DNA of 64,000 bases from Verrucomicrobiaceae bacterium UBA2429 (GCA_002343505.1 DDQZ01000103.1:26571-90570), one strand, 5' to 3'; counted from the first letter of the stretch, positions 1 through 9,197 are shown. Numbers and translations are program-made. The notes: generated by a model not told the origin, from the sequence alone.

Positions 1-319
1 GCCCTTCCACCTGGTGCTTGTTTTCAAACTCCATCCGGCGTGCCACAGGATTGCGGTTGTATTTCCAGATGTCCGCGACAGCGACCCACTGGATGCCGGT
101 CTTGATCTGCGAGGAAGCGACACGCAGACGGTCCCCCTGGGCACCGCAGCCGATCAAGGCGCATTTGATGGTGCGCCCGGCCTGCTCGCCCTGGGCGATG
201 GCGCTCTTGCTGGTGGCAATGTAGAGGCCAGCGCCGCTGACGGCGCTGGTGCGCAGAAAAGAACGGCGGTCCATGAATCTGGACAGCCCCGTGGAAGGAG
301 TGGCTGAGGAAGTGCTCAT
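1..319 (-). CDS. Gfo/Idh/MocA-family oxidoreductase, N-terminal part (runs off the left edge)
   Basis: Only the first ~106 residues are inside the window. The start is the ATG at 319, giving MSTSSATPSTGL, then a Tat-like signal with DRRSFLRTSAVSGAGL, then a Rossmann nucleotide-binding stretch (IKCALIGCGAQGDRLRVA), followed by VAVADIWKYNRNP. The GCGAQGD turn after a twin-arginine-like signal (here R-R at residues 18-19) is typical of exported NAD(P)-dependent oxidoreductases of the Gfo/Idh/MocA family, which are abundant in Verrucomicrobia and Planctomycetes and act on sugars or polyols. The substrate cannot be told from this fragment. The catalytic and C-terminal domains lie outside. No stop interrupts the frame up to base 1. 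Confidence 0.8.
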   Translation of the reverse strand, partial: MSTSSATPSTGLSRFMDRRSFLRTSAVSGAGLYIATSKSAIAQGEQAGRTIKCALIGCGAQGDRLRVASSQIKTGIQWVAVADIWKYNRNPVARRMEFENKHQVEG

Positions 320-349
320 GATTCGATCAGGATACGGGCGCGCGGCGGC

Positions 350-868
350 TCAGGCTTCCGTGACGACGACCTTTTTGGCGCGGTGGCGTCCGAACAATCC
401 GTCCAGGGAAAACCAAGCGCATTTGTTGGTCATCAGGGCCATGAAGGTGATCATGATGCCGATGCCGATGTTGATGGTCAGCTCGGAATCATCCGGCAAG
501 GCGGCGAGCCCGAAGCCGAGAGAAAGGAATGTCAGGCCGGCGGCGACCAGGGCGAACTCGCTGAGCAGGCCCACGGCCACCCAAAGACCGACGGCGATGA
601 GCAGGTAGCCGATGCTGTGCGCGTACATGTCAATGGCGGAGGCAGGGAGAAAAGCCGGGAGGAAGCTGTTCTGGGTCATCAGGTCGCTGATGAGCTTGGT
701 TTTGGTCTCGTAGTTGGCCGTGCTGAAAGTGGCCTCGGCACCATCACCGGCGCGGAATTTGTCCACACCGGCCATGACAAGACGCAAGGCCACCCAGAGA
801 CGGGCGATCAGGTTGGCAAACGCGAGGTCGAGGCGCGAGCAGCAGGAGGTGGCGGGCGTGTCAGACAT
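350..868 (-). CDS. DoxX-like integral membrane protein
   Basis: This 172-residue protein starts at the ATG at 868. It has a hydrophobic helix near residues 15-35 followed by a loop with FRAGDGAEATFSTANYETK, then three closely spaced membrane segments (about residues 80-145) and a basic tail. The four-helix layout with an early KFRAG-type motif resembles the DoxX/DoxD-like family, whose members sit in the inner membrane and are often linked to thiol or quinone redox chemistry. No function is assigned here. It lies 30 bases downstream of the oxidoreductase start on the same strand, so co-transcription toward that gene is plausible. DoxX-like is a fold-level guess. Confidence 0.6.
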   Translation of the reverse strand: MSDTPATSCCSRLDLAFANLIARLWVALRLVMAGVDKFRAGDGAEATFSTANYETKTKLISDLMTQNSFLPAFLPASAIDMYAHSIGYLLIAVGLWVAVGLLSEFALVAAGLTFLSLGFGLAALPDDSELTINIGIGIMITFMALMTNKCAWFSLDGLFGRHRAKKVVVTEA

Positions 869-1002
869 GATATTTTCGGTGAATTGGAAGGTTGGGAACG
901 TGAGTCTTGGGCGGCTGCATTCAGAAATCCAGTGGAAATTAGAAGGGCTAAAATCGCCCCGTTCTCAGGATTGCAAAGTGTTCATCGGCTCCACGACCGC
1001 GC

Positions 1003-3327
1003 TCATTCACCTTGCGCCGCCTGTTTTTTCAAGACCCGGTAGCCGTGCTCGTTGAGCAGGGCGATGGCCCCGCGGTCACTGGAATCCCGGGCCGCGTCGG
1101 ACCAGGCGTTGAGCGCGTTGTACAGGCTTTCCTGCGCGGCGGTGAGGGATTCGGCGCGGATGGTGGCGTCAGCCGCCGCTTTGTGCATAGCCTCAATGGC
1201 GTTGAGAAAGTGAAAGGCGGACTCCATGCGCTTGGCCTGGTAAAGCGTGAAGCTGCGCGAGCCTTCGCGCGCACGGGTGTTGGCGCGGTACATCTCGTTC
1301 ATCGCGGTGGCATAGAGTCCCTTGACTTCGACGAGCCAGGCCGGCGGGGCCTCTCCGGCATTCAAATGCCGGGTGATCATGTCCGGCGCGGGAATGCCGA
1401 GGGCAGGATCGTTTTCGGCAATCAGCCGCGCGGCTTTGTCCACGGCCTGAAAGCCCAGCCACATGCGCGCGGCCACCCCCTCGCCGCAGAGCGGAGTGAC
1501 AAGCGCGGCGAGGGTTTTCTCGTCAGGAAACTCATTCCCCGGCAGCACAGACAGCGGCACAGGATCGGCGGTGACGACCTCAAAGCCCAGTTTGGCGGCC
1601 TTTTCGCGGAAGCGTGTGGTGATGGCGGCCACGTCCGGGTTTTCGAAGGTCCTCGCACCCCGGAAGGCCTTGCGGCCACCCGTGTCCCCATCCACGCGGA
1701 TCGGCGCAAAGGGCGCGATTTTTCCCGGCACGGCCACCGTGGTGTAGCCGAGCTTTTTGAGCTGTTCGAGACGCTGCTCCAGCTCCGCCTCGCTCCACGA
1801 TTCCTGGCCCATCGCGTTGCCCGTGTAGCCATTCCACACCCTGCCGCTGACCACCGGACTCAGCGTCATTTCCACCGGCGTGGTGACCGGCGCGGCGTCT
1901 GAAAGCACAGCCTTCGAACCGCCGCTGGCGATGCAGAAAAGATTCTCCCGCGTGCGGATGTAGAGCCGCCCGTCCGCGATGCTCGGCGTGGCAATGATCT
2001 CCTCGCCCATGTCGTTTTTGCCCAGCACTTTCAGCTCCGCCCCGTCCTCCAGCACGACGACGAAACCGTTTTTTCCCGCGATGAAAATCTTCCCGTCAGC
2101 GGCCACGGGCGAGGCGAAATAATCCCCGAAATTGCCCAGGCGCACACGGTCCCAGAGCTGCGCGCCGTCTTTGGCGTCGTAGCAGCTCGCCATGCCGCCG
2201 CCCTTCACGATGTGGAGCCGTCCATGATAAAGCAGGGGCGAGGCGATGTTCGACGGCGTCTTGTGGTCGAGGTTCCACAGCACGTGCGTCTTCGTCACAT
2301 CACCGCTGCCGCCGCCTTTGATGGCCTGGATGATGTTGCCCCCGGCGGCCATGTTGTCCGGGCTTTGAAAGGCGGTGTCTATCTCATCGGGATCAATGAG
2401 GCCGTTTTTGTTTTTGTCGGAGGCGTCAAAGCGCTCGTGGAATTCCTTCGGCGTCTCCTCGCGCGCCAGGATGCCGTCCTGGTTCGTGTCCAGCCATTCC
2501 AGCAATGCGTGCTTCAGCGTGCGCGTGGAGTCGCCGTAACTCTGCACGGCGAGGTAAACGACACCCTCATGCACCACGGGCGAGGTCATGATGGTGCGCA
2601 GCAGCGTGTTGCAGGTCCACAGCTCGCGCCCCGTGGAGGGATCGTAGCCTTTCATCTTGCCGCTTCCCGCCACGACGAGATCCACGCGCCCGCCCGCCTC
2701 GCAGAGCACGGGCAAAGCGTAACCGGCCAGCATGTCCGGACGCGGCGTCTTCCACACCTCGCGCCCCGTCGCCGCATCCACCGCCACGAGGAAGGGCGCC
2801 AGGTCGTCGTCCTGGCAAAAAATCACCCTCCCCTCATGCACAATGGGCGACGCCGCCGCGCCCCAGTCCATCAGGTAAGCCGGGCGCGGCATGGAGTGAC
2901 GCCACACTTCCTTTCCCGTCGCCGCGTCGAAAGCCAGCAGGCCGATGGTGCTGAAATGCACATACACACGCTCCCCGTCCGCCGCGGGTGTGGACGCCGC
3001 GTGGCTGTTCGGCGGCGTGATGCGCGGCAGCGTGCCCGTCTCGAACTCCGACCTCCATTTCACCGCCCCCGAGGCGGCATCCAGCGCGTGCAAAGCCACC
3101 CTGCCCTCCCCCGCCATGCCCGTGGCAAAAACCACCCCGTTCTTGATGATGGCCGACCCGACGCCGTCACCCAGCCGCGCCTTCCACAGCACGTTTTTCT
3201 CCGCCGAAAACTCCCCCGGCAAGCCCCTCGACACCGACACCCCGCTGCCATTGACGCCGCGAAACTGCGGCCAGTCCTCCGCGTGAAGTGTGAGGGCGAG
3301 GACCAGCGCGGCGGGGACAAATTTCAT
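1003..3327 (-). CDS. Exported PQQ-type beta-propeller protein with EF-hand insert
   Basis: The start chosen is the ATG at 3327 because it gives a good signal peptide (MKFVPAALVLALTLHAEDW); an upstream in-frame GTG at 3357 adds only ten unconvincing residues. The mature protein opens with DWPQFRGVNGSG, the hallmark start of PVC-group exported PQQ-repeat proteins, and has repeated AFDAATGKEVW-type blades (AVDAATGREVW, YDPSTGRELW, YDAKDGAQLW). An EF-hand pair is inserted at about residues 290-330 (DTNQDGILAREE and DKNKNGLIDPDE). The C-terminal third is helical and unassigned. Relatives are called BamB-like or PQQ-binding; whether it binds PQQ is unknown. The propeller part is confidently recognised; the physiological role is not. 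Confidence 0.82.
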   Translation of the reverse strand: MKFVPAALVLALTLHAEDWPQFRGVNGSGVSVSRGLPGEFSAEKNVLWKARLGDGVGSAIIKNGVVFATGMAGEGRVALHALDAASGAVKWRSEFETGTLPRITPPNSHAASTPAADGERVYVHFSTIGLLAFDAATGKEVWRHSMPRPAYLMDWGAAASPIVHEGRVIFCQDDDLAPFLVAVDAATGREVWKTPRPDMLAGYALPVLCEAGGRVDLVVAGSGKMKGYDPSTGRELWTCNTLLRTIMTSPVVHEGVVYLAVQSYGDSTRTLKHALLEWLDTNQDGILAREETPKEFHERFDASDKNKNGLIDPDEIDTAFQSPDNMAAGGNIIQAIKGGGSGDVTKTHVLWNLDHKTPSNIASPLLYHGRLHIVKGGGMASCYDAKDGAQLWDRVRLGNFGDYFASPVAADGKIFIAGKNGFVVVLEDGAELKVLGKNDMGEEIIATPSIADGRLYIRTRENLFCIASGGSKAVLSDAAPVTTPVEMTLSPVVSGRVWNGYTGNAMGQESWSEAELEQRLEQLKKLGYTTVAVPGKIAPFAPIRVDGDTGGRKAFRGARTFENPDVAAITTRFREKAAKLGFEVVTADPVPLSVLPGNEFPDEKTLAALVTPLCGEGVAARMWLGFQAVDKAARLIAENDPALGIPAPDMITRHLNAGEAPPAWLVEVKGLYATAMNEMYRANTRAREGSRSFTLYQAKRMESAFHFLNAIEAMHKAAADATIRAESLTAAQESLYNALNAWSDAARDSSDRGAIALLNEHGYRVLKKQAAQGE

Positions 3328-3416
3328 GCGCCACACTACGCCCGCGCCGCCCGCCACATATCAGCGCGGCCAAAAAGCCCCTTGGCGCGCCGCGCGCCGC
3401 GTGGCAAAGTGCCTCC

Positions 3417-3776
3417 ATGCCGGCCAAAACCGCCTTTGCCTATCTCGACTCGCGGACCGAGCGTCCGGGGGACGAGGTGTCGGCGGATGTCTTTCGCGCC
3501 ATCGCCGTCAAAATCGAGGCCGACCCTTCACTGCTGAGGATTCCGCTCGCAAACATTGACCGCTGGCTGGCACGCGGGCACTCGGCGGTCAGCCGTCTGG
3601 AGCAATGGCGCGCTGTGCTGCTCTCCGCCATGAGTTCGAATGACGGCTTGCGTTCCCTGCTGGCACTGCTGCGCGATTCCTCAGCGGAAGCGGTGTTCTT
3701 CAAAGAATTCTCCCCCTTCCCCGGCGTGCTCAGCAGCGAGGAACTCAAACGCTTCCGATGGACCTCGGCTCACTGA
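3417..3776 (+). CDS. Small conserved-looking protein upstream of a nucleotidyltransferase-like gene
   Basis: This 119-residue protein starts at the ATG at 3417. It is predicted soluble and helical (YLDSRTERPGDEVSADVFRAIAVKIEADPSLLRIPLANIDRWL) with no signal peptide or membrane segment. Its last 19 bases overlap the start of the next gene (ATG at 3758), so the two are translationally coupled. Two-gene cassettes of a small helical protein followed by a nucleotidyltransferase-fold protein occur in AbiEi/AbiEii-like and related modules, so an antitoxin or partner role is possible, but no family was recognised. The RIPLANIDRWLARGHSAVSRLEQWR segment recalls genes encoded next to DUF6036-like proteins. 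It diverges from the propeller gene across a short shared promoter region. Confidence 0.55.
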   Translation: MPAKTAFAYLDSRTERPGDEVSADVFRAIAVKIEADPSLLRIPLANIDRWLARGHSAVSRLEQWRAVLLSAMSSNDGLRSLLALLRDSSAEAVFFKEFSPFPGVLSSEELKRFRWTSAH

Positions 3777-4342
3777 ACTCCCTGCTCCGCGAAATCCAGC
3801 GGAAGGCGCCGGGGCGGAGGATTTTGATTTTCGGCTCGTCCTCGCTGCTGGCATCATTTCCAGATGTCCCACCTGAGCAAATCGGCGTGGCTGTCACCCT
3901 GGACGCCGATTTTTTCCTCGACCCGGACGATGAACCTGTGCGTTTGAAGTTGCACGACTCGCTCGGCAAAAACCGCGAATACCACGCCGCCACCGGTCAC
4001 TAAGGCGACTTCGTGGACCTGCGGCTCTCCGAGTCCTTCCCGGACGGCTGGCGGGCGCGGCTGGTGCCGATGCCGGGCTTTGAGGATGGCCTCGCCTTGG
4101 AACCCGTGGACATGGCAGTGACCAAGGTGGCTGCCACGGCGCGCTCCCGCTGGACTCGGCGCATGGGGCGCGGCGGTGTGGACCGGGGCATGAAGGACAT
4201 CCGCACCATCGTCTCCTTGATCCGCGGCGGGCGCATGGACCTCGCGGTTTTGCAAAAACGCCTGCACGGCATGGACTACGAGCCGGCCCTCATCGTCGAG
4301 TGCGCGCAGGTCATGCGCGAGATCGAGGCCCTGCTGGCCTAG
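3758..4342 (+). pseudogene. Nucleotidyltransferase-like (DUF6036-type) gene interrupted by one in-frame TAA
   Basis: Reading from the ATG at 3758, the frame gives ILIFGSSSLLASFPDVPPEQ and VAVTLDADFFLDPDDEPVRL, matching the G-S-S and D-x-D core of nucleotidyltransferase-fold proteins annotated DUF6036-like. A TAA at 4001-4003 stops it after 81 residues. The same frame then continues for 112 codons (GDFVDLRLSESFPDGW to the stop at 4340-4342) with clearly coding sequence, including helical DMAVTKVAATARSRWTRR. One base change at a tyrosine codon (TAC or TAT to TAA, which would give GHYGDFVDL) would explain it. The break removes the back half, so the protein is probably inactive unless a GTG at 4013 restarts translation. 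A sequencing error is the main alternative. The 3' end overlaps the convergent DUF1501 gene at a shared CTAG. Confidence 0.7.
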
Positions 4343-5772
4343 CCAAACATCTCCGTCAGCGCCCTGCCATCCTCCAGCAGGTTGTAGGCGCGGCCGAGAC
4401 GGTCATGAGCCTCCAGGTCGGAGACGCCCATGGCGTAATAGACCGTCTTCGTGATGTCCTCCGGGTAAATGGGGCGGTCCTTCGGATACTCGGCGCGCGC
4501 GTCGGTGCCGCCTATCACCCGCCCGCCGCGGATGCCCGCGCCGGCCATGAGCACGCTCATGCAGGCGGTCCAATGGTCGCGCCCCGCGCCGCTCGCGCCG
4601 CCGCTGCGGCGGTCGCCCACCTTCGGCATGCGGCCCATCTCGCTCGTCACCATCACCAGCGTCTCATCCAGCAGGCCGCGCGCCGCGAGGTCTTCGAGGA
4701 AGGCTGAGAGGCAGCGGTCGAACTGCGGCAGCAGGTTCTCGCGCAGGCAGTTGAAATTGTTGCCGTGCGTGTCCCAGCCGCCCGCGCTCTTGCACTTTTT
4801 GGCCAGGCTTTCATCCTCCTTCCAGAAGACCGTGATGAAGGGCACGCCCGCCTCCACCATGCGCCGCGCCATCAGCAGGCTCATGCCGTTGATGTCCTGC
4901 CCGTAGCGCTCGCGCAGCTTCAGCGGCTCGCTTTCGATGTCGAAGGCGTCCGCCGTGCTGCTGGAGGAGAGCAGGTCAAAGGCGCGCTCCTGCTGCTTGC
5001 CGTAGTTTTGCACCGCCATCTCGTGGTCCAGCTCCCGGCGCGCGTCATTGAGCGCGCCCAGCAGCGCCCGGCGGTCCGCCATGCGCGCGGCGCTCATGCC
5101 GCCGGCCATCGAGATCGTCGGCGCGGCGAACTTCAGCGGCTCCTCGAAGCGCCCGTTGAGGAAAAACGGGTCATGCTCCATGCCGATCCTGCCCGCGAAC
5201 TGCCCCGGGCGCGTGAAGGGCGGCTTGCTCGGCTTGTGCGGCAGCGTGATCAGCGACGGCAGCGACTCGTGCGGCGGGCGCTTCATCGCCACCACGCTGC
5301 CCATGTAGGGCCAGTCATCCGGCTGCGGGCGGCGGTCATTGCCCTGCTGTTTGAAAGTGAGGTCCGGCGCGTGGCCCGTGAGATTGTAATAATACCCCGC
5401 GTGATGATCCCCCGTGGCGCGCCCGCCATCGGTGACACCGTGGACCATGGCAAAACGGTGCGCCTGCTTCGAGAGCAGCGGCAGATGCTCGCACAAAACG
5501 ATGTCATCCCCCGTCGTGCGCATCGGCTTGAACTCGCCCCGATACTCCAGCGGCGCCTCCGGCTTCATGTCCCACATGTCAATGTGCGAGGCCCCGCCGC
5601 ACAGGAAGAACAGCACCGTGGACCGCGCCGGCTTCCCCAGCACCGGCTGCGGCGTGCCATACCCCGTCGTCGCCCGCGCCGCTCCCCCGAAGCCGAGAGA
5701 CGCCAGCCCCATCGTCGAAGCGGTGAGAAAAGCGCGCCGATCCAGCGCCGGACGAAAAAGCGGGGAACTCAT
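4339..5772 (-). CDS. DUF1501 domain protein (Tat-exported, sulfatase-like fold)
   Basis: The start is the ATG at 5772, giving MSSPLFRPALDRRAFLTASTMG, a Tat-type signal. The body (477 residues) shows DUF1501 landmarks: STVLFFLCGGASHIDMWDMKPEAP, then CEHLPLLSKQAHRFAMVHGV, GGWDTHGNNFNCLRENLLPQ and TLVMVTSEMGRMPK. DUF1501 proteins have an alkaline-phosphatase-like core and are greatly expanded in Planctomycetes and Verrucomicrobia. There they usually pair with DUF1549/DUF1553 cytochrome-containing proteins, and no such partner is in this window. Function is unknown, with a role in polysaccharide or sulfate-ester metabolism often assumed. Family assignment is confident. Confidence 0.88.
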   Translation of the reverse strand: MSSPLFRPALDRRAFLTASTMGLASLGFGGAARATTGYGTPQPVLGKPARSTVLFFLCGGASHIDMWDMKPEAPLEYRGEFKPMRTTGDDIVLCEHLPLLSKQAHRFAMVHGVTDGGRATGDHHAGYYYNLTGHAPDLTFKQQGNDRRPQPDDWPYMGSVVAMKRPPHESLPSLITLPHKPSKPPFTRPGQFAGRIGMEHDPFFLNGRFEEPLKFAAPTISMAGGMSAARMADRRALLGALNDARRELDHEMAVQNYGKQQERAFDLLSSSSTADAFDIESEPLKLRERYGQDINGMSLLMARRMVEAGVPFITVFWKEDESLAKKCKSAGGWDTHGNNFNCLRENLLPQFDRCLSAFLEDLAARGLLDETLVMVTSEMGRMPKVGDRRSGGASGAGRDHWTACMSVLMAGAGIRGGRVIGGTDARAEYPKDRPIYPEDITKTVYYAMGVSDLEAHDRLGRAYNLLEDGRALTEMFG

Positions 5773-6260
5773 GACCGGGCTTTTACGCCTTGGAAGCGCT
5801 CCGCCTCTCAAGCTTGGTAAAAGTTTCGCCTCAAGAAAGGTCTTTTGAAGACCCGCGATGGCCCGGTTCGCTCCATCATTGCTCCGAGATGCAGCAACAT
5901 GCCCCGGGCGAAGGGACCTGCGGCCGGGGTTTCCTAAAATCGCGGGTTGTCTTTTCTGCTGCGGGCCGGTACTCTCCGCACTGATTTTCGGAAATCATTC
6001 CGCCTATGTAAGCCGTTCATTCTCCTCCCACATATCCCATTTGCGTGCTGCCAGCAATGGCAGCGGGGCCTCGTCCGAAACCGCTAATTCAAACCGGCCC
6101 AAACTCGATCAACACAGGGAAGCGCGCCCGACTGGGGCGCGGCTTGCTCTGCGCCTGATCGAGGGGCGCTTAGCGGTGCCTGGACGAGGGGTGCGACAGG
6201 TCGCGCCCTCTCTATTTTTGGAGAGCCTGTTTTGTTTCAATCCTCACCCGAACTGATTTC
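5773..6260. other. Divergent intergenic region, about 490 bp
   Basis: This stretch separates the divergently transcribed DUF1501 and exported-protein genes and must carry both promoters. I see no convincing gene: the longest open frames lack coding character. One short perfect dyad, GGTCTT-TTG-AAGACC at 5839-5853, lies about 67 bases upstream of the DUF1501 start and could be an operator or leader hairpin. No sigma-70 hexamer pair was convincing. Confidence 0.5.
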
Positions 6261-6998
6261 ATGAAGCATCCATTTCACTCCAGGCATCTCGTATTCTTCT
6301 CCGGCTTTCTGGCCGTTTTTGTTGTTGTCTCCCGCATCTCCGCGCAAACCTCCAGCCTGACGGTGCTCAGCCGGCAGGTGGTGGAGGCGGGGGATCACAA
6401 GATCATCTTTGAGCGGGTGACGCCGCCGGTGCGTCCAGCGCAGACTGCCCCAAGCACGGTGCTTGCAGAGTCTGCGGCTTCGAAAAGCGAGCCCGAGCCG
6501 GAGATGCTGCTGCTTTCCTGCACGGTGCATCAGGGGGAGATGACGGAGATTCGCTGGCAGACGCCGCGCGGGGAGTTCGTGGTGTGGAGCAGCGTCAACT
6601 TCCATCTGCTGGGGCCGGTGGACCGCTTTGAGCATGATGGGCGGGCGTGGCGGCTGTCTTATGGAATCGGGGATGAGGCGGAGCTTTTGCCCGCGCTGAC
6701 GGCTTTCCGCGCGCTGCCGCAGCCGGGTGCCGGGGCGGTGTGGCATCATGTGGCGCAGGCGCCGGAGGGCGCTGTGGCGGAGGATTACGCGGGGGTTCAC
6801 GCGCTGCACCGCTGGTTTGAGGTGAACCGGACGGAGCTGGAAGCACGTCACGCGCAAATGCTGGCGGAGAACGCCGCGCGCGCGGCGCACAGGGCGGCGA
6901 ACCCGCCGGTGAGGCAGGACACGGTGATCCGCTTCTGGCCGGTGAAAAGCGCGCTGCACCTGGGAACCTCCACCGAAGGGAAGGAGGCGGGACAATGA
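6261..6998 (+). CDS. Exported protein of unknown function, first gene of a three-gene operon
   Basis: This 245-residue protein has a signal peptide (HLVFFSGFLAVFVVVSRISAQ) and a probable cleavage after SAQ. The mature part is not recognised. It contains a block near residues 75-125 (MLLLSCTVHQGEMTEIRWQT, then EFVVWSSVNFHLLGPVDRFE), probably beta-rich, and a helical alanine/arginine-rich region near residue 205. The stop overlaps the next start as ATGA at 6995-6998, so translation is coupled to the TSP3/zincin-like protein downstream. Similar short exported proteins preceding large secreted proteins are common in Verrucomicrobia, but I cannot name a family. Confidence 0.7.
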   Translation: MKHPFHSRHLVFFSGFLAVFVVVSRISAQTSSLTVLSRQVVEAGDHKIIFERVTPPVRPAQTAPSTVLAESAASKSEPEPEMLLLSCTVHQGEMTEIRWQTPRGEFVVWSSVNFHLLGPVDRFEHDGRAWRLSYGIGDEAELLPALTAFRALPQPGAGAVWHHVAQAPEGAVAEDYAGVHALHRWFEVNRTELEARHAQMLAENAARAAHRAANPPVRQDTVIRFWPVKSALHLGTSTEGKEAGQ

Positions 6999-9196
6999 GG
7001 GCGCGGGCTTTTCTTTTCATGGTTTTCGTGGTGCTCGGCCTGGCGGCGGGAGCGCGGGCGCAGACGGCGGACGACTTGCATGAGGGCATCCGCCTGGAGC
7101 CCGGCGCGGTGGAGGGTGAGTTCACACTCAAGTGGTGGGGCAAGGCGGGGCGCACGTACTTTATCCTGACTTCGGAGACGTTGTTCGGCTGGACTTATGT
7201 GCCCGTCATCGAGTCCGGCGCGGACGGGGTCATCGAGTGGGGCTTCAGCACGACGGCCAGCGGCTTTTTTGTGAAGCTGAGACACACGGATGCCTCCTAT
7301 GAGGGCGCGCCCGAAGATGCCGACTTCGACGGTGATGGAGTCAGCAACATGGAAGAGCTACTCGATGGCACCGATCCGTTCAATGACGACACGGATGGCG
7401 ACGGCTGGAACGACTACGAGGAAAAGCAGTTGGGAACAGACGCGCAAAACGTGAATTCTTACCCCAACAGCGAGAACTATGGCTCTGTGGCGCTCAATTC
7501 AGTGAGAGTGGAGTATGAATTCGCCTGGGCGGCGGAAATGGTCTCGACCGGAGGTCCGGGATTGGATCCATCCACACAACCTCCATCCACATACTGGTCG
7601 AATACCAGGACTTGGTGGCTTCCATCCGGCGATGGGCATACCCAGACAAACACCGCGACTCCGCAAATGCCGCCATTGACTGCGTTTCCATCCACTTGGC
7701 AAGAATCCAATTATTACCGCGCCGTGTGGAACGATGGATTGCAGAACTGGTTCGAAACGCTGCAATATTGGGATGGGCAAGACGGACATGCGAGCGGTAG
7801 AAGATTGGAACGCATCGAGGAATCATCGCCATCTCCATCAACCACGACGCACATCAAGGAGTGGACTGCGGGCTGGTGGCAAATGCGTTTGAAATCCACC
7901 CTGCGGCTGCCAGTGGATGTCGAGAAGCCCATTCTGATCCGGAAAGACATTCACGGAGTTGACCTTGAAGGAAACTCCACCGGTCAAATTACCACTTTTG
8001 AAATGCGCTCACTTTTTCTCAACGAAGGGCAGTTGGAGGGCGCCGTGGTTCATTTCATGCCATCCCCGCCTGCACAAACGGTCGAAAATTGGCGCATTTG
8101 CCCGATTGAAATCGTTGACCACTCGGGCCTTCCGCCAATGGAGCTTGCCGTCGCCAAAATGGAGGACTCCCTGGGTCCTGGCGGCGTGCTCGACATTGAT
8201 GCTGATCCCAACCGTTTTTATGTGCGCATCCCGCGCCTGGGCAATGTCCAAAGCGTGTCCATCGTCCTGGGCACACTCTCGCCCGACCCGGATTACAGCG
8301 ATGGCGGCACTGTCATAGAACTGGAGCAGGTGGGATCGCATTGGCAGACCAAATCCATGCTTCTGGTCTCCGATGACGTGGACGATCTACTCGGGGATGA
8401 CGGGGATGCCGTGACTTATGGATCGGATGATCAACTCAACGACAGAACTCATAAGATTCAGCTTGGAGGCCATGTGTGGGTGACGAGCTTGACGGTCAAC
8501 GACCAGACTTTTTCCATCAACCTCAAAGCCCCTGTCCCGGTTCATCGGATTCTGCCCGTGCGAATCCGCAGGATGGAGGATTCCACCGCGACGCCTGAAA
8601 GCATTGAGGAGGATATTCGAGTCACGAACGAGCGCCTGGCGCAGATTAAGATTCGATTGGAGCCGGATTTCGACTCCACCCCTTTGCCTGTGCCGCACCC
8701 GACATATCCAGGACCCATCTCGAATACTACGCTATACAGTAGTGGTCCGGGTTTGCACGGCGTGACTTATGGTGTTGTGACATTCATGCAAATCTATGGA
8801 TCAGACCACACCATTGATGATGTCGAGGTGTTTTATGTGAAGGATACTTTCAAACAGGAAGTACCGCCGGTTGGCTTGTGGGGATTCGCAGTTATTGAGA
8901 ACACATTTTCAAGGACAACTAACCCTTACCACCCACTCCAGGCCAATACTGCATTTATTGATTCTAACCGAGGCCAGTTTGTTTTAGCGCATGAGTTAGT
9001 CCACATATTAACCCGTCTGGGTCATTACGGAAGCGCGGAGACCTTCCTGGATTATTCACCCGACGCGCCGACGCATAAAATTCTACACAATCTCATGAAG
9101 GATGGAGGGACATCCATAAACAACACGCCGGAAGCGTCCAAACGGATTTATCTTCAGCAAACCACCCCTCCCTCAATCCTCTTGAGGCGTCCTTGA
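6995..9196 (+). CDS. Secreted TSP3-repeat protein with zincin-like HExxH motif
   Basis: The protein is 733 residues with a signal peptide (FLFMVFVVLGLAAGARAQ). At about residues 108-150 it has calcium-binding thrombospondin type 3 repeats: DADFDGDGVSNMEELLDGTD followed by DTDGDGWNDYEEKQLGTD. A long unassigned beta-rich region follows. Near the C-terminus (about residues 665-685) is FVLAHELVHILTRLGHYG, with HExxH and a third histidine one residue later than in metzincins (HExxHxxGxxH). It is followed by ILHNLMKDGG, resembling the way N-L-M follows the zinc site in many secreted zincins. It may therefore be a metallopeptidase, or a structurally related protein with altered metal binding. Base composition is less GC-rich than its neighbours, especially after 8600. 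It overlaps the upstream gene by four bases. Confidence 0.75.
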   Translation: MRARAFLFMVFVVLGLAAGARAQTADDLHEGIRLEPGAVEGEFTLKWWGKAGRTYFILTSETLFGWTYVPVIESGADGVIEWGFSTTASGFFVKLRHTDASYEGAPEDADFDGDGVSNMEELLDGTDPFNDDTDGDGWNDYEEKQLGTDAQNVNSYPNSENYGSVALNSVRVEYEFAWAAEMVSTGGPGLDPSTQPPSTYWSNTRTWWLPSGDGHTQTNTATPQMPPLTAFPSTWQESNYYRAVWNDGLQNWFETLQYWDGQDGHASGRRLERIEESSPSPSTTTHIKEWTAGWWQMRLKSTLRLPVDVEKPILIRKDIHGVDLEGNSTGQITTFEMRSLFLNEGQLEGAVVHFMPSPPAQTVENWRICPIEIVDHSGLPPMELAVAKMEDSLGPGGVLDIDADPNRFYVRIPRLGNVQSVSIVLGTLSPDPDYSDGGTVIELEQVGSHWQTKSMLLVSDDVDDLLGDDGDAVTYGSDDQLNDRTHKIQLGGHVWVTSLTVNDQTFSINLKAPVPVHRILPVRIRRMEDSTATPESIEEDIRVTNERLAQIKIRLEPDFDSTPLPVPHPTYPGPISNTTLYSSGPGLHGVTYGVVTFMQIYGSDHTIDDVEVFYVKDTFKQEVPPVGLWGFAVIENTFSRTTNPYHPLQANTAFIDSNRGQFVLAHELVHILTRLGHYGSAETFLDYSPDAPTHKILHNLMKDGGTSINNTPEASKRIYLQQTTPPSILLRRP

Positions 9197-9197
9197 T

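Noticed and set aside
4001..4003. Recoded stop or selenocysteine in the nucleotidyltransferase-like gene
   Set aside because: The codon is TAA, not TGA, and no recoding structure is visible; a point mutation or sequencing error is simpler.
5858..6256. A gene in the 5.8-6.2 kb gap
   Set aside because: The 132-codon frame has no recognisable domain, signal or ribosome site, and overlaps the expected divergent promoter region.
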